A DNA stretch of 64,000 nt from Acidimicrobiales bacterium (GCA_040219515.1 JAVJSI010000013.1:124001-188000); one strand, 5' to 3'. Positions 17,474-25,320 are shown, numbered from the stretch's first letter. Numbers and translations are program-made. Notes: generated by a model from the letters alone, not told the origin.

Positions 17474-18223
17474 ATGGCTGACTCCTCCGATCACGCGCTG
17501 GCCGCGCGTGTTGCGACCGACACCGGCGACCTCCTGGTCCGGCTGCTCGACGACCCCGAGGCGAATCGGGGAGGCTGGAGTTCGATCGAGTACACGGGGG
17601 ATCGCTCCGCCCACAACTTCATCATGAAGGAGCTGTCGCGGGAACGGCCCGACGACATCGTGCTGTCCGAGGAGGGGCGCGACAACCCGGCGCGGCTCAG
17701 CGCCGACCGGGTGTGGATCGTCGATCCGCTCGACGGGTCCAGCGATTTCGGTTGGAGCGACCATTGGGCTGTCCACATCGCGCTCGTGGAGAACGGCAAA
17801 CCCACGGCCGGCGCGGTCGCGGTGCCCGGTTGGGAGACCACCTGGGCGACCGAACCGACCCCGGAGCCGATCATGTCCCGCGTCGGCGAGCGGCCCCGTA
17901 TTCTCGTGTCGCGCTCGCGCCGCCACATCGACGGTCGCCGGCTGGCCGAAGGGCTCGGCGCCGAGGTGTTCGCCGTCGGCAGCGCCGGGGTCAAGGCGAT
18001 GGCCGTGGTGCGCGGCGAGGTCGATGCCTATGTCCACGGCGGTGGGCTCTACGAGTGGGACTCGTGTGCGCCGGTCGCCGTGGCCGAGGCGGCGGGGTTG
18101 GTCGCATGCCGACTCGACGGCAGCGAGCTCTGGTTCAACAAGGACGACCCGTGGTCGCCGGGCCTGGTGATCTGCCGGCCCGAGTTGGCCGAGGGCATCA
18201 CCGACGTGATGACGAGACGATGA
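17474..18223 (+). CDS. Inositol-monophosphatase/CysQ-family phosphatase
   Basis: A 249-residue Mg-dependent phosphatase of the IMPase/FBPase/3'-phosphoadenosine nucleotidase superfamily. Metal-binding motifs are the SEEG pair, WIVDPLDGSSDFG (DPxDG(S/T)), and the C-terminal YEWDSCAPVAVAEAAG (WDxxAxxxxxxxAG). The short loops and placement suggest the CysQ (PAP phosphatase) branch over inositol phosphatase, though this is uncertain. The start ATG 17474 lies 8 bp after the SDR stop. Its stop falls inside the first copy of a 14-bp tandem duplication that also carries the start of the next gene. Confidence 0.87.
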   Translation: MADSSDHALAARVATDTGDLLVRLLDDPEANRGGWSSIEYTGDRSAHNFIMKELSRERPDDIVLSEEGRDNPARLSADRVWIVDPLDGSSDFGWSDHWAVHIALVENGKPTAGAVAVPGWETTWATEPTPEPIMSRVGERPRILVSRSRRHIDGRRLAEGLGAEVFAVGSAGVKAMAVVRGEVDAYVHGGGLYEWDSCAPVAVAEAAGLVACRLDGSELWFNKDDPWSPGLVICRPELAEGITDVMTRR

Positions 18224-18240
18224 AGGCGAGACGATGAAGG
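18214..18240 (+). repeat. 14-bp tandem duplication spanning a stop/start junction
   Basis: The 14-nt unit GAGACGATGAAGGC occurs at 18214-18227 and again from 18228 (13 of 14 bases). The first copy holds the phosphatase stop TGA and a non-productive ATG; the second holds the start of the next gene at 18234. Confidence 0.8.
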
Positions 18241-18590
18241 TTCGCTACACGTCCCGCTCGCTCGAACGCCACGTTGCGGCGACGCGGGAGCAGACCTGGT
18301 TCGCCCTGCTGGCCGAGCTCGAACGGCGGACGGGCGGCGACGACGCCCTGGTCGAATCGGTACTGTCCCTCGAGCCGCCGTGGCGGCGGTGCGCCCGTGT
18401 CGTCGGGCCGATGCCGCTCGAGTTCTACGAGGGCACCTTCGTGCTGCGAGACGACGGCGACGAGTGCCACCTGTCGTGGGGGGTGGTGGTCGATCCCGAA
18501 CCCACCGACGCCGGCTGGGCCCATCTCGAGGCGGCGATGACCGCGACGGGCGCGCTCATGGATCGAGTGGTGGCGGCCGCGGCTGATTGA
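18234..18590 (+). CDS. Small SRPBCC-like hypothetical protein
   Basis: A 118-residue soluble protein with an alternating beta/helix pattern ending in a long C-terminal helix (WAHLEAAMTATGALMDRVVAAA), compatible with a START/SRPBCC ligand-binding fold. No firm family match is claimed. The start ATG lies in the second copy of a 14-bp duplication, ten bases after the phosphatase stop; the ATG in the first copy gives only five codons before a stop. The convergent oxidoreductase gene ends 32 bp downstream. Codon composition matches neighbours, so it is likely real. Confidence 0.62.
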   Translation: MKVRYTSRSLERHVAATREQTWFALLAELERRTGGDDALVESVLSLEPPWRRCARVVGPMPLEFYEGTFVLRDDGDECHLSWGVVVDPEPTDAGWAHLEAAMTATGALMDRVVAAAAD

Positions 18591-18622
18591 TGGAGCAGCT
18601 GGTCGAGGCAGCAGAGTTTGAT

Positions 18623-19627
18623 TCAGCCGCGGGCGAGTTCGGCCGCTCGCAACGACAAGCCCGTGACGGCGAGCGAATGGGCGGTGGTGACGAGGGTCTC
18701 GGTGCCGTTGCGCACGTCGTCGAGCACCGTCGACGCCCAGGTGAGGTCGTCGCCCGTACAGTCGATGCGCTCGACGCCGACCCGATCGACGACGATGAGG
18801 TGGTCGCCGCCGGCGGCGCCCCCGGGATCGATGTTGGACCGCACCTCGATCGTGCCGGTGTCGCCGGTGATCATCAGGCGGACGTCACCCCAGGTGTCGA
18901 GTCCGTCGGGTGTGAGCCAGTCGACCTTCACATAGGCCGAGCCGGTGCCGCCCTCGAGCATCAGTTCCCCGAGCATCTCGGGATGCCGGCCATCGATGGC
19001 CGGCGTGGCTCGGGCGGCCACCACGGTGAGGTCCGCCGTGCCGAGCAGACGGGCCGCATGATGGATCTGATGGCTGGCCAGATCGGCCAGCATCGACCCC
19101 GACTGCATCGGGTCGTGGAACCAGTCGGGTCGGGCCGGGCCGAGACGGTGCGGCCCGAGGCCGAGCACGTGACGGACGGTGCCGATCCGACCTTCGTCGA
19201 CGAGACGGTCGGCGCGGACGACGGCGCGACTGGTGAAGTGTTCGGTGAAGGCAACCCACCATCGTCGACCGGTCCGGGCGGCTGCGGCCTCGATGACGCG
19301 GAGCTGGTCGTGCTCGATGGCGGCCGGCTTGGCGACCAGCACGTCGGCGCCGGCCTCCATCGCGGCAACGGCGTGCCCGGGCCGTGAACTGGGAACCGAC
19401 GCAACGATCGCGACGTCGGGGGCCGCGGCGAGCGCGGCATCGAGGTCGAGCATCGCGACGTCGGGGAACAGCGCGGCGAACAGGCCATCGTGCCGGCCGG
19501 GTGTGTCGACCCAGCCGATGCACTCGGCCCCGGCCATCAGCAGATCGGCCGTGAGCTGGATCGCATGGGGATGGGCCACGCCGATCACGACGAAGTCGAC
19601 GGACGTCGCGTGGTCGGTGTCCTGCAC
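18623..19627 (-). CDS. Gfo/Idh/MocA-family oxidoreductase
   Basis: About 334 residues, NAD(P)-dependent. The N-terminal Rossmann segment begins VDFVVIGVAHPHAIQLTADLL; the family's central lysine motif appears as VLVAKPAA (equivalent to EKP), with the conserved helix DLASHQIHHAARLLG in the C-terminal domain replacing the usual GG-x-DxxxH. It probably oxidises or reduces a cyclic polyol or sugar-like substrate. GTG 19627 is favoured because TACCGT on the minus strand (19640-19635) ends 7 nt upstream; the longer frame to 19723 would run into the divergent gene. Start is moderately certain. Confidence 0.85.
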   Translation of the reverse strand: MQDTDHATSVDFVVIGVAHPHAIQLTADLLMAGAECIGWVDTPGRHDGLFAALFPDVAMLDLDAALAAAPDVAIVASVPSSRPGHAVAAMEAGADVLVAKPAAIEHDQLRVIEAAAARTGRRWWVAFTEHFTSRAVVRADRLVDEGRIGTVRHVLGLGPHRLGPARPDWFHDPMQSGSMLADLASHQIHHAARLLGTADLTVVAARATPAIDGRHPEMLGELMLEGGTGSAYVKVDWLTPDGLDTWGDVRLMITGDTGTIEVRSNIDPGGAAGGDHLIVVDRVGVERIDCTGDDLTWASTVLDDVRNGTETLVTTAHSLAVTGLSLRAAELARG

Positions 19628-19634
19628 GGTTCGA

Positions 19635-19644
19635 ACGGTAGCGT
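19635..19644. promoter_or_regulatory. Overlapping divergent -10 boxes ACGGTAGCGT
   Basis: The minus-strand box TACCGT (19640-19635) lies 7 nt before GTG 19627. The plus-strand box TAGCGT (19639-19644) would give a ~20-25 nt leader carrying the GGGAGAGGGA ribosome site used by GTG 19674. The two boxes share the central TA. Confidence 0.55.
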
Positions 19645-19673
19645 CCGTTGAACTGTGGATGGGAGAGGGAGTC

Positions 19674-20222
19674 GTGCCGAAACCGATTGATGCCGTCGAG
19701 CGGTTGATCGCGACCGAGGACATCCGGCAGCTGGCCTTCCGGTACGCCGATGCGGTCGACCGTCGCGATCTCGACCAGCTGGTCGCGCTCTACCGACCCG
19801 ACGCCCGCTTCGGCCCGCACGGCGAAGGTCCCGCCGCCGCGAAGGCCTTCTTCCGTGAGTCGCTCTCCACGATCGGCATGGCGGTGCTGCTCGTGGCCAA
19901 CCACCTGATCGACTTCGAGGACGCCGACAACGCCACCGGCACGGTGTGGGCCCACGGCTTCATCGATGATCACCGCGAAGGCTTCATCCAGCAGCTCATC
20001 AAGTACGACGACCGCTACGTCCGCGTCGACGGCAGGTGGTGTTTCACCCGGCGTCGGCATTCTCTCTGGCTCGGCTGGAAGCACGATGAGGCGGCGCCGC
20101 TGGCCCAGCCGGCGGCCGAGTGGCCCGCCCGGCAGGTCGGCCTGGGCTCGATGCCCTACGACGACCCGGCCTGGCAGGAGTTCTGGTCGGATCGGGGCGG
20201 CCCGATGACAGCTTCGGAGTGA
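19674..20222 (+). CDS. SnoaL-like / NTF2-fold protein
   Basis: A 182-residue protein with the NTF2/SnoaL pattern: an N-terminal helix with VERLIATEDIRQLAFRYADAVDRRDLDQLVALYRPDA, then a sheet with NHLIDFEDADNATGTVWAHGF and a YDDRYVRVDGRWCFTRRRH strand. Such proteins act as small lyases, isomerases or hydratases, or as ligand binders; in Actinobacteria they are common in steroid-like catabolism loci. GTG 19674 is preferred because GGGAG lies at the right distance upstream; ATG 19659 would add five residues but has no ribosome site. It is divergent from the Gfo/Idh gene. Confidence 0.78.
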   Translation: MPKPIDAVERLIATEDIRQLAFRYADAVDRRDLDQLVALYRPDARFGPHGEGPAAAKAFFRESLSTIGMAVLLVANHLIDFEDADNATGTVWAHGFIDDHREGFIQQLIKYDDRYVRVDGRWCFTRRRHSLWLGWKHDEAAPLAQPAAEWPARQVGLGSMPYDDPAWQEFWSDRGGPMTASE

Positions 20223-20229
20223 ATCGCCG

Positions 20230-20235
20230 TAGCGT
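20230..20235 (+). promoter_or_regulatory. Leaderless -10 box TAGCGT for the DUF3048 gene
   Basis: TAGCGT ends 8 nt before ATG 20244; it lies entirely in the 21-bp gap after the SnoaL-like gene. Confidence 0.5.
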
Positions 20236-20243
20236 GTCGCGCC

Positions 20244-21467
20244 ATGCGTACGCGACTTCTCGCGGCGCTCGTTCTCGCCGCCGTTCTCGCCTCGTCCTGT
20301 GGTGACGACGGCGATGCGGCCGACACGAGCGCCGACGAATCAACCACGACCGCCAGCTCGACCGACACCGGTTCGACGACCACGACGGACCTCGTCGGTC
20401 CACCGACCACACGAGGTCCCGCCCCCACCGTCACCGTGGAGCCCATCGGCGAGCTCGGCGGCATCGCCGTGCTGTCGGGCGAACCCGCCTATCGCGGCGT
20501 GCTCGGTCAGGTCGACATCGACCGCAACATCGTGGCGCCGGTCGCTCTCCCGCCCGAGGCTCCCGCGGCCGATGGCATCGCGCCGCTGACGGGTCTCCCG
20601 GTCGCCGACCAGGGGATCGCCGACCGGCCGGCGGTGCTCGTGAAGATCGACAACACCGACAAGGGCCGTCCCCAGGAAGCGCTCGGCCAGGCCGACATTG
20701 TCTACGAGGAGATGATCGAGGGCGGCTTCACCCGGCTCGCCGCGGTGTTCCACACCAACGCCCCGGCGATCGGCCCGATCCGCTCGGGCCGCACCACGGA
20801 CATCGCCTTGATCAACTCGCTCAACACGCCGGTGTTCTCGTGGTCCGGTGCCAATCTCGTTCACGCCGCGCTGCTCCGCCGTCAGGAGATGGTCGACCTC
20901 GGTGCGCAGAGTCGCAACGAGTACACGCGGGCCAGTGATCGGCCCGGCACCTACAACCTGATGAGCGATGCCCAGGCGCTGCTCGACATCGCGGCCGAAC
21001 GTGAAGAGGGCGGCGCCCCGCCCCCACACTTCGAGTATCGAGACGAGACCATCGGCCTGCCCGAGTCGGCCGAGCCGGCGTCCACCGTCACCGTCGACTT
21101 CCCGTCGGTCACCGCCACATGGGATTGGGACGCCGCCCTCGGGGGCTGGGCCCGCACCCAGGACGGCACCGAGCACGTCGATGCCCAGGGTGAGCGGGTC
21201 GTCGCCGCCAACGTCGTCGTGGCCGAGGTGCGAGAGGTTCCGACCGGATCCGTCGACACCGCGGGATCGACCGTCTACGAGCAGCAGTTCCTGGGCTCCG
21301 GACGCGGCTGGGTGTTCACCGATGGCCACGTCGTCGAGGTCACGTGGACCAAGCCGAGCCTGCGCTCGGTCACGACCTGGACCACCCCCGACGGCGTGCC
21401 GGTGGCCCTCGTCCCCGGCATCACCTGGATCGAACTCGCCCCGGAGGACGGCGTCACCGTCGGCTGA
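20244..21467 (+). CDS. DUF3048-family lipoprotein (YerB-like)
   Basis: A 407-residue exported lipoprotein. The signal sequence ends in a lipobox LASSC with the lipidated cysteine at residue 19, followed by a Thr/Ser/Asp-rich linker to about residue 60. The body has the DUF3048 pattern: PLTGLPVADQG, RPAVLVKIDNT, RPQEALGQADIVYEEMIEGGFTRLAAVF, then IGPIRSGR, and a C-terminal half with YERB-like strands ending PGITWIELAP. Function is unknown in this family; envelope location is predicted. TAGCGT 8 nt upstream suggests a leaderless transcript. Confidence 0.88.
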   Translation: MRTRLLAALVLAAVLASSCGDDGDAADTSADESTTTASSTDTGSTTTTDLVGPPTTRGPAPTVTVEPIGELGGIAVLSGEPAYRGVLGQVDIDRNIVAPVALPPEAPAADGIAPLTGLPVADQGIADRPAVLVKIDNTDKGRPQEALGQADIVYEEMIEGGFTRLAAVFHTNAPAIGPIRSGRTTDIALINSLNTPVFSWSGANLVHAALLRRQEMVDLGAQSRNEYTRASDRPGTYNLMSDAQALLDIAAEREEGGAPPPHFEYRDETIGLPESAEPASTVTVDFPSVTATWDWDAALGGWARTQDGTEHVDAQGERVVAANVVVAEVREVPTGSVDTAGSTVYEQQFLGSGRGWVFTDGHVVEVTWTKPSLRSVTTWTTPDGVPVALVPGITWIELAPEDGVTVG

Positions 21468-21499
21468 TCAGGGCACTCGCCGGTCAGGGGTTCCTCGGG

Positions 21500-22699
21500 T
21501 CACAGCTTCTGGAGCAGGGTGCCGGTGCCGAGCCCGCCACCGCAGCACATGGTGACGATGCCGTACTCGATGTCGCTGCGCTGCATCTCGTGCACCGCCT
21601 TGGTCATCAGGATCGCGCCGGTGCCGCCGAGCGGGTGACCGAGACCGATCGCGCCGCCGTTGGGGTTGACCGTGTCCATGTTGGGCGAGAATTCCTTCTC
21701 CCAGGCGAGCACGACCGAGGCGAACGCCTCGTTGATCTCGACCACACCGATGTCGTCCATGGTGAGGCCGTTGTCGGCCAGCAACTTCTGCGTGGCGCCG
21801 ATCGGCCCGGTCAGCATGAGGACCGGGTCGCTGCCGACGAGACAGGTGTCGACGATCCGGGCCAGGGGCTTCAGACCGAGTTCTTCGGCCTTCTCGCTGG
21901 TCATCATCAGCACGGCCCCGGCACCATCACTGATCTGGCTGGCCGAGCCGGCGGTGTGGACGCCGTCTTCGCGGGCCACCGGCTTGAGACCGGCGAGCAC
22001 CTCGAGGGAGGTCTCGCGGATACCGCCGTCGGCGCTGACGGTGACCGACTCGCCGGTGGGCTTGCCGTCGTCGTCGAGCACGGGTACCTGGATCGGCACG
22101 ATCTGGGTGCTGAACGCATCTTCGGCGCGGGCCTTGGCGGCGAGTTCCTGACTACGCAGACCGAATGCGTCTGCGTCCTCGCGGCTGATGCCCCACTGGT
22201 CGGCGATGCGCTCGGCCCCTTCGAACTGCGAGGTCCACTCGTAGTTCTCCCAGTAGCGGGCGTTGACGGGGACCCCGGTGGTGTCGGGATCGGGGATCGT
22301 GGCGCCCATCTTGATCTGGCTCATCAACTCGATGCCGCAGGAGAGCGCAGAATCGACCACGCCGGCCTTGACCATGGCGTAGGCGAGATTGGTGGCCTGC
22401 TGGCTGGAGCCGCACTGGGCGTCGACCGTGGTGGCCGCGACCTCGAGGGGAAGTCCGGCGGCGAGCCATGCGTTGCGGGCGACGTTCATGGTCTGCATGC
22501 CGACCTGGCCGACACAGCCGCCGACGACCTGACCGACCTGGGCCGGGTCCATGCCGGTGCGCTCGAAGATCGCCTTCTGGACATCGCCCAGCAGGTTGAT
22601 GCTGTGCATGGTGGACAGCTCGCCGTTGCGCTTGCCGATCGGGGATCGCACGGCATCGACGATGACAACATCTCGCGAGGAGGGGGCGGTTTCGTTCAT
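21500..22699 (-). CDS. Thiolase / acetyl-CoA C-acetyltransferase
   Basis: A 399-residue thiolase that cleaves 3-oxoacyl-CoA or condenses acyl-CoA units. The nucleophile is Cys96 in VDAQCGSSQQA; the other active-site blocks are EINEAFASVVLAW, GGAIGLGHPLGGTGA (catalytic His) and the C-terminal CCGGGLG (second Cys). The covering-loop repertoire resembles actinobacterial FadA-type enzymes. ATG 22699 was chosen over the longer frame to 22762, because a minus-strand TACGAT box ends 6 nt upstream and a 24-bp operator-like site lies just beyond. It is divergent from an acyl-CoA dehydrogenase operon and probably co-regulated with it. Confidence 0.94.
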   Translation of the reverse strand: MNETAPSSRDVVIVDAVRSPIGKRNGELSTMHSINLLGDVQKAIFERTGMDPAQVGQVVGGCVGQVGMQTMNVARNAWLAAGLPLEVAATTVDAQCGSSQQATNLAYAMVKAGVVDSALSCGIELMSQIKMGATIPDPDTTGVPVNARYWENYEWTSQFEGAERIADQWGISREDADAFGLRSQELAAKARAEDAFSTQIVPIQVPVLDDDGKPTGESVTVSADGGIRETSLEVLAGLKPVAREDGVHTAGSASQISDGAGAVLMMTSEKAEELGLKPLARIVDTCLVGSDPVLMLTGPIGATQKLLADNGLTMDDIGVVEINEAFASVVLAWEKEFSPNMDTVNPNGGAIGLGHPLGGTGAILMTKAVHEMQRSDIEYGIVTMCCGGGLGTGTLLQKL

Positions 22700-22705
22700 G
22701 GTTCC

Positions 22706-22711
22706 ATCGTA
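22706..22711 (-). promoter_or_regulatory. Leaderless -10 box TACGAT for the thiolase gene
   Basis: Minus-strand TACGAT (22711-22706) ends 6 nt before the ATG at 22699. The operator-like site at 22715-22738 begins 3 bp upstream of it. Confidence 0.5.
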
Positions 22712-22714
22712 CCC

Positions 22715-22738
22715 ACAAGTTAGCGATCGTTCACATTT
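22715..22738. promoter_or_regulatory. Operator-like 24-bp site, thiolase side
   Basis: ACAAGTTAGCGATCGTTCAC followed by ATTT. It matches the reverse complement of the site at 22897-22920 in 23 of 24 positions and occupies the -35 region of the thiolase promoter. The core is GA(T/A)CGTTC. A TetR-type repressor encoded elsewhere is the likeliest ligand (inference). Confidence 0.65.
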
Positions 22739-22758
22739 CCCGTTTCGACGACAGCGTT

Positions 22759-22843
22759 GCAACGGGGGTCAGACCCCCGTTGCGGTTTCTTGGGGTCGGT
22801 TCGCGACAGTTGGGACGGTGGGGTCTGACCCCAGTGTCCCAAC
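22759..22843. repeat. Two palindromic hairpins with GGGGTC-GACCCC cores
   Basis: The first hairpin (22759-22783) is a perfect 12-bp inverted repeat around one A. The second (22809-22843) has outer arms GTTGGGAC/GTCCCAAC and inner arms GGGGTC/GACCCC around one T. Both resemble the GGTGTC-GACACC repeat family at 2817 and 63490. They sit between the two operator sites, so they are not terminators of an adjacent gene end. Confidence 0.65.
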
Positions 22844-22896
22844 TTCACGGCGGTGCCGGGACCCAGGAGCGATCGGCGGCGCCGTCTGCCGCGAAG

Positions 22897-22920
22897 AAAT
22901 GTGAACGTTCGCTAACTTGT
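22897..22920. promoter_or_regulatory. Operator-like 24-bp site, acyl-CoA dehydrogenase side
   Basis: AAATGTGAACGTTCGCTAAC followed by TTGT, with an 8-bp palindromic core GAACGTTC. It ends 4 bp before the TAGCGT -10 box at 22925, mirroring the geometry on the thiolase side. Confidence 0.65.
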
Positions 22921-22924
22921 CGGT

Positions 22925-22930
22925 TAGCGT
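22925..22930 (+). promoter_or_regulatory. Leaderless -10 box TAGCGT for the acyl-CoA dehydrogenase
   Basis: TAGCGT ends 6 nt before ATG 22937, directly downstream of the operator-like site. Confidence 0.55.
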
Positions 22931-22936
22931 CGGTTC

Positions 22937-24109
22937 ATGGACTTCGACCTGCCGCCCGAGGGTGATCCCCGTCGGCAGACGCTGCGGTCCTGGCTCACGT
23001 CGAATCCGACGCCGACGGCCGACCAACTCCTCGAAGCCGGACTGATCGTGCCGCACTGGCCCGAGCCCTACGGTCTCGATGCCGACCCGCTCCATCAGCT
23101 GATCATCGACGAGGAACTGCGCCGAGCCGGTGTGCGTCGACCGGTGAATCCGATCGGTATCGGGTGGGCTGCGCCGACGATCCTGCTGGAGGGCACTGAG
23201 GAGCAGAAGTCGCGCTATCTGCCGCCGCTGCTCACCGGCAAGGAGTTCTGGTGTCAGCTGTTCAGCGAACCGGAGGCGGGGTCGGACCTCGCGAGCCTTT
23301 CCACCCGGGCCGAGCGCGACGGCGACGAGTACGTGGTGAACGGCGCCAAGATCTGGTCGAGCTTCGGTCACCGGTCGGCGTTCGGCATCCTCATCGCCCG
23401 CACTGATCCCGACCAGCCCAAGCAGCAGGGCATCTCGTACTTCATCTGCCCCATGGACCAGCCGGGTCTGACGATGCAGCCGATCATCGACATGACCGGC
23501 ATGCATGCGTTCAACCAGGTGTTCTTCGATGACATGCGTCTCCCCGCCGAGAACCTGGTCGGCCGGGAGAACGACGGCTGGCGGCTCGCGAAGGTGACGC
23601 TGGCGAACGAACGAGTGTCGTTGTCATCGGCGGGATCGCTCTGGGGCAACGGACCGAGCGCAGCGGATCTCATCCAGCTCGTGGTCGATACCGGCGGGAC
23701 CGTCGACCCGGTGATGCGCCAGCGACTGGCCGCGCTGCACGCCGACGCCGAGGTGCTTCGACTCAACCGACTGCGCACGCTGAGCAGCAAACTCCAAGGA
23801 CGAACCCCCGGTCCCGAGGCCTCGATCCAGAAGGTCATGGCCGACGAACACGGGCAGGACGTGATGGCGGTCGCGAAAGCCCTCGCCGCCACGGCGGGGA
23901 TGCTCCGGGGCTCCGGCCCCACCGGGCCGACCGGGCAGGTCGACGGGGTCTGGCACTACGGCTACGAGTTCGCTCCGGCCCTCACCCTCGGCGGTGGCAC
24001 ATTCGCCGTACAACGGAACATCATCGGCGAGTCGGTCCTCGGGTTGCCCCGCGAACCCGACGCCGAAGAAGGTCTCACCTGGGCGGAGGCCCGGAGAAAG
24101 CGAGTCTGA
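22937..24109 (+). CDS. Acyl-CoA dehydrogenase
   Basis: A 390-residue FAD-dependent acyl-CoA dehydrogenase that introduces the alpha-beta double bond in acyl-CoA. Visible blocks are the flavin/substrate motif QLFSEPEAGSDLASL, the VNGAKIWSSFGH sheet, the DNLVG-like ENLVGRENDGWRLA, and the C-terminal GGGTFAVQRNIIGESVLGLPRE, which is the usual end of actinobacterial FadE proteins. Length is normal. It starts a leaderless transcript with an adjacent 24-bp operator, and the nitronate monooxygenase-like gene follows after 2 bp. Substrate could be a fatty, branched or steroid-side-chain acyl-CoA. Confidence 0.93.
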   Translation: MDFDLPPEGDPRRQTLRSWLTSNPTPTADQLLEAGLIVPHWPEPYGLDADPLHQLIIDEELRRAGVRRPVNPIGIGWAAPTILLEGTEEQKSRYLPPLLTGKEFWCQLFSEPEAGSDLASLSTRAERDGDEYVVNGAKIWSSFGHRSAFGILIARTDPDQPKQQGISYFICPMDQPGLTMQPIIDMTGMHAFNQVFFDDMRLPAENLVGRENDGWRLAKVTLANERVSLSSAGSLWGNGPSAADLIQLVVDTGGTVDPVMRQRLAALHADAEVLRLNRLRTLSSKLQGRTPGPEASIQKVMADEHGQDVMAVAKALAATAGMLRGSGPTGPTGQVDGVWHYGYEFAPALTLGGGTFAVQRNIIGESVLGLPREPDAEEGLTWAEARRKRV

Positions 24110-24111
24110 TC

Positions 24112-25251
24112 GTGCAGAACGCCGTCACCCGAATGCTGGAGATCGAGTTTCCGATCTTCGCCTTCAGCCATTGTCGCGATGTCGTCGCCGCGGTCTCGAA
24201 GGCAGGGGGCCTCGGCGTCCTCGGCGCCGTGGCGCACTCGGCCGAGGGCCTCGACATCGACCTCCAGTGGATCGAGGACGAGATCGGCGACAAGCCGTAC
24301 GGCGTCGACCTGATCATTCCCGCCAAGTACGCGGGCGATGAGGGTGGCGGCTACACGACCGATGACCTGGTGAAGATGATCCCCGCCGAGCACCGTGAGT
24401 TCATCGACGACATCCTCGCCCGCTACGAGGTACCGCCGCTGCCGGAGGACGAACAGATGCGCCGGCGGGGTATGGATCGTGGTGGCGCCGCGCCGTTCTC
24501 GGCCAACGCAGCAGGTCCCCAGCTCGACGTGGCCTTGGCCCACCGCACCGCATTCGTCGCCAACGCGCTCGGCCCTCCGCCGCAGCACATGATCGACGCC
24601 GTGAAGGGTGCCGGGCGCATCGTCGGCGCGCTGGCCGGCCGTCCGTCGCACGCCGAGGCCCATGAGCGGGCCGGCGTCGACGTCATCATCGCCCAGGGCT
24701 CCGAGGCCGGCGGTCACACGGGCGAGATCGGCACGATGGTGCTCATCCCGGAGATCGTGGACGCCACCACGTGTCCCGTGCTCGGCGCCGGTGGCATCGG
24801 CCGCGGTCGTCAGATGGCGGCGGCCATGGCCCTCGGTGCCCAGGGTGTGTGGTGCGGATCGGTCTGGCTCACCACCGACGAGGCCGAGACCCATCCCGTC
24901 GTGAAGCAGAAGTTCCTGGACGCGACGTCGGCCGACACGATCCGGTCACGATCGCTCACGGGCAAGCACGCCCGCATGCTCAAGTCGGCGTGGACCGAGG
25001 AGTGGGAGCGAACCGACACGCCCGATCCGCTCGGGATGCCGCTGCAACCGATTCTCACCGCCCAGGCCCAGCGTCGCATCGACCGGGCCTCGCACAACGC
25101 CGGGTCCGGTGCGGAGAAGCTCGCCAACTACTTCGTGGGCCAGATCGTCGGCAACATGAACCAGCGGACGTCGGCCACCGCGGTCGTCATGGGCATGGTC
25201 GAGGAGTTCATCGACACCGTCGAGGGCCTGAAGGGCTACCTCGACTACTGA
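24112..25251 (+). CDS. Nitronate monooxygenase / NPD-family FMN oxidoreductase
   Basis: A 379-residue FMN TIM-barrel protein, paralogous to the one at 2905-4029. It has EFPIFAFSHCRDVVAAVSKA with GGLGVLG, the AQGSEAGGHTGEIG block and the phosphate loop GAGGIGRGRQMAAAMALGA. GTG 24112 starts 2 bp after the acyl-CoA dehydrogenase stop, so the two are an operon. Pairing with a FadE protein suggests the true reaction is an acyl-CoA or enone oxidoreduction rather than nitroalkane detoxification, but that is inference. A long perfect inverted repeat lies 18 bp after its stop. Confidence 0.86.
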   Translation: MQNAVTRMLEIEFPIFAFSHCRDVVAAVSKAGGLGVLGAVAHSAEGLDIDLQWIEDEIGDKPYGVDLIIPAKYAGDEGGGYTTDDLVKMIPAEHREFIDDILARYEVPPLPEDEQMRRRGMDRGGAAPFSANAAGPQLDVALAHRTAFVANALGPPPQHMIDAVKGAGRIVGALAGRPSHAEAHERAGVDVIIAQGSEAGGHTGEIGTMVLIPEIVDATTCPVLGAGGIGRGRQMAAAMALGAQGVWCGSVWLTTDEAETHPVVKQKFLDATSADTIRSRSLTGKHARMLKSAWTEEWERTDTPDPLGMPLQPILTAQAQRRIDRASHNAGSGAEKLANYFVGQIVGNMNQRTSATAVVMGMVEEFIDTVEGLKGYLDY

Positions 25252-25269
25252 GCCCGCCCAACCCATGTC

Positions 25270-25320
25270 CAACTTGAGGCGAGTTCACCACCGCTGCGGT
25301 GGTGAACTCGCCTCAAGTTG
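25270..25320. terminator. Perfect 25-bp inverted repeat (probable transcription terminator)
   Basis: Left arm 25270-25294 (CAACTTGAGGCGAGTTCACC and on) is the exact reverse complement of 25296-25320, with a single T at the centre. It lies 18 bp after the operon stop and about 100 bp before the next gene. There is no U-run, so it would act as a factor-assisted or hairpin-only terminator, or be a miniature mobile palindrome. Confidence 0.6.
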
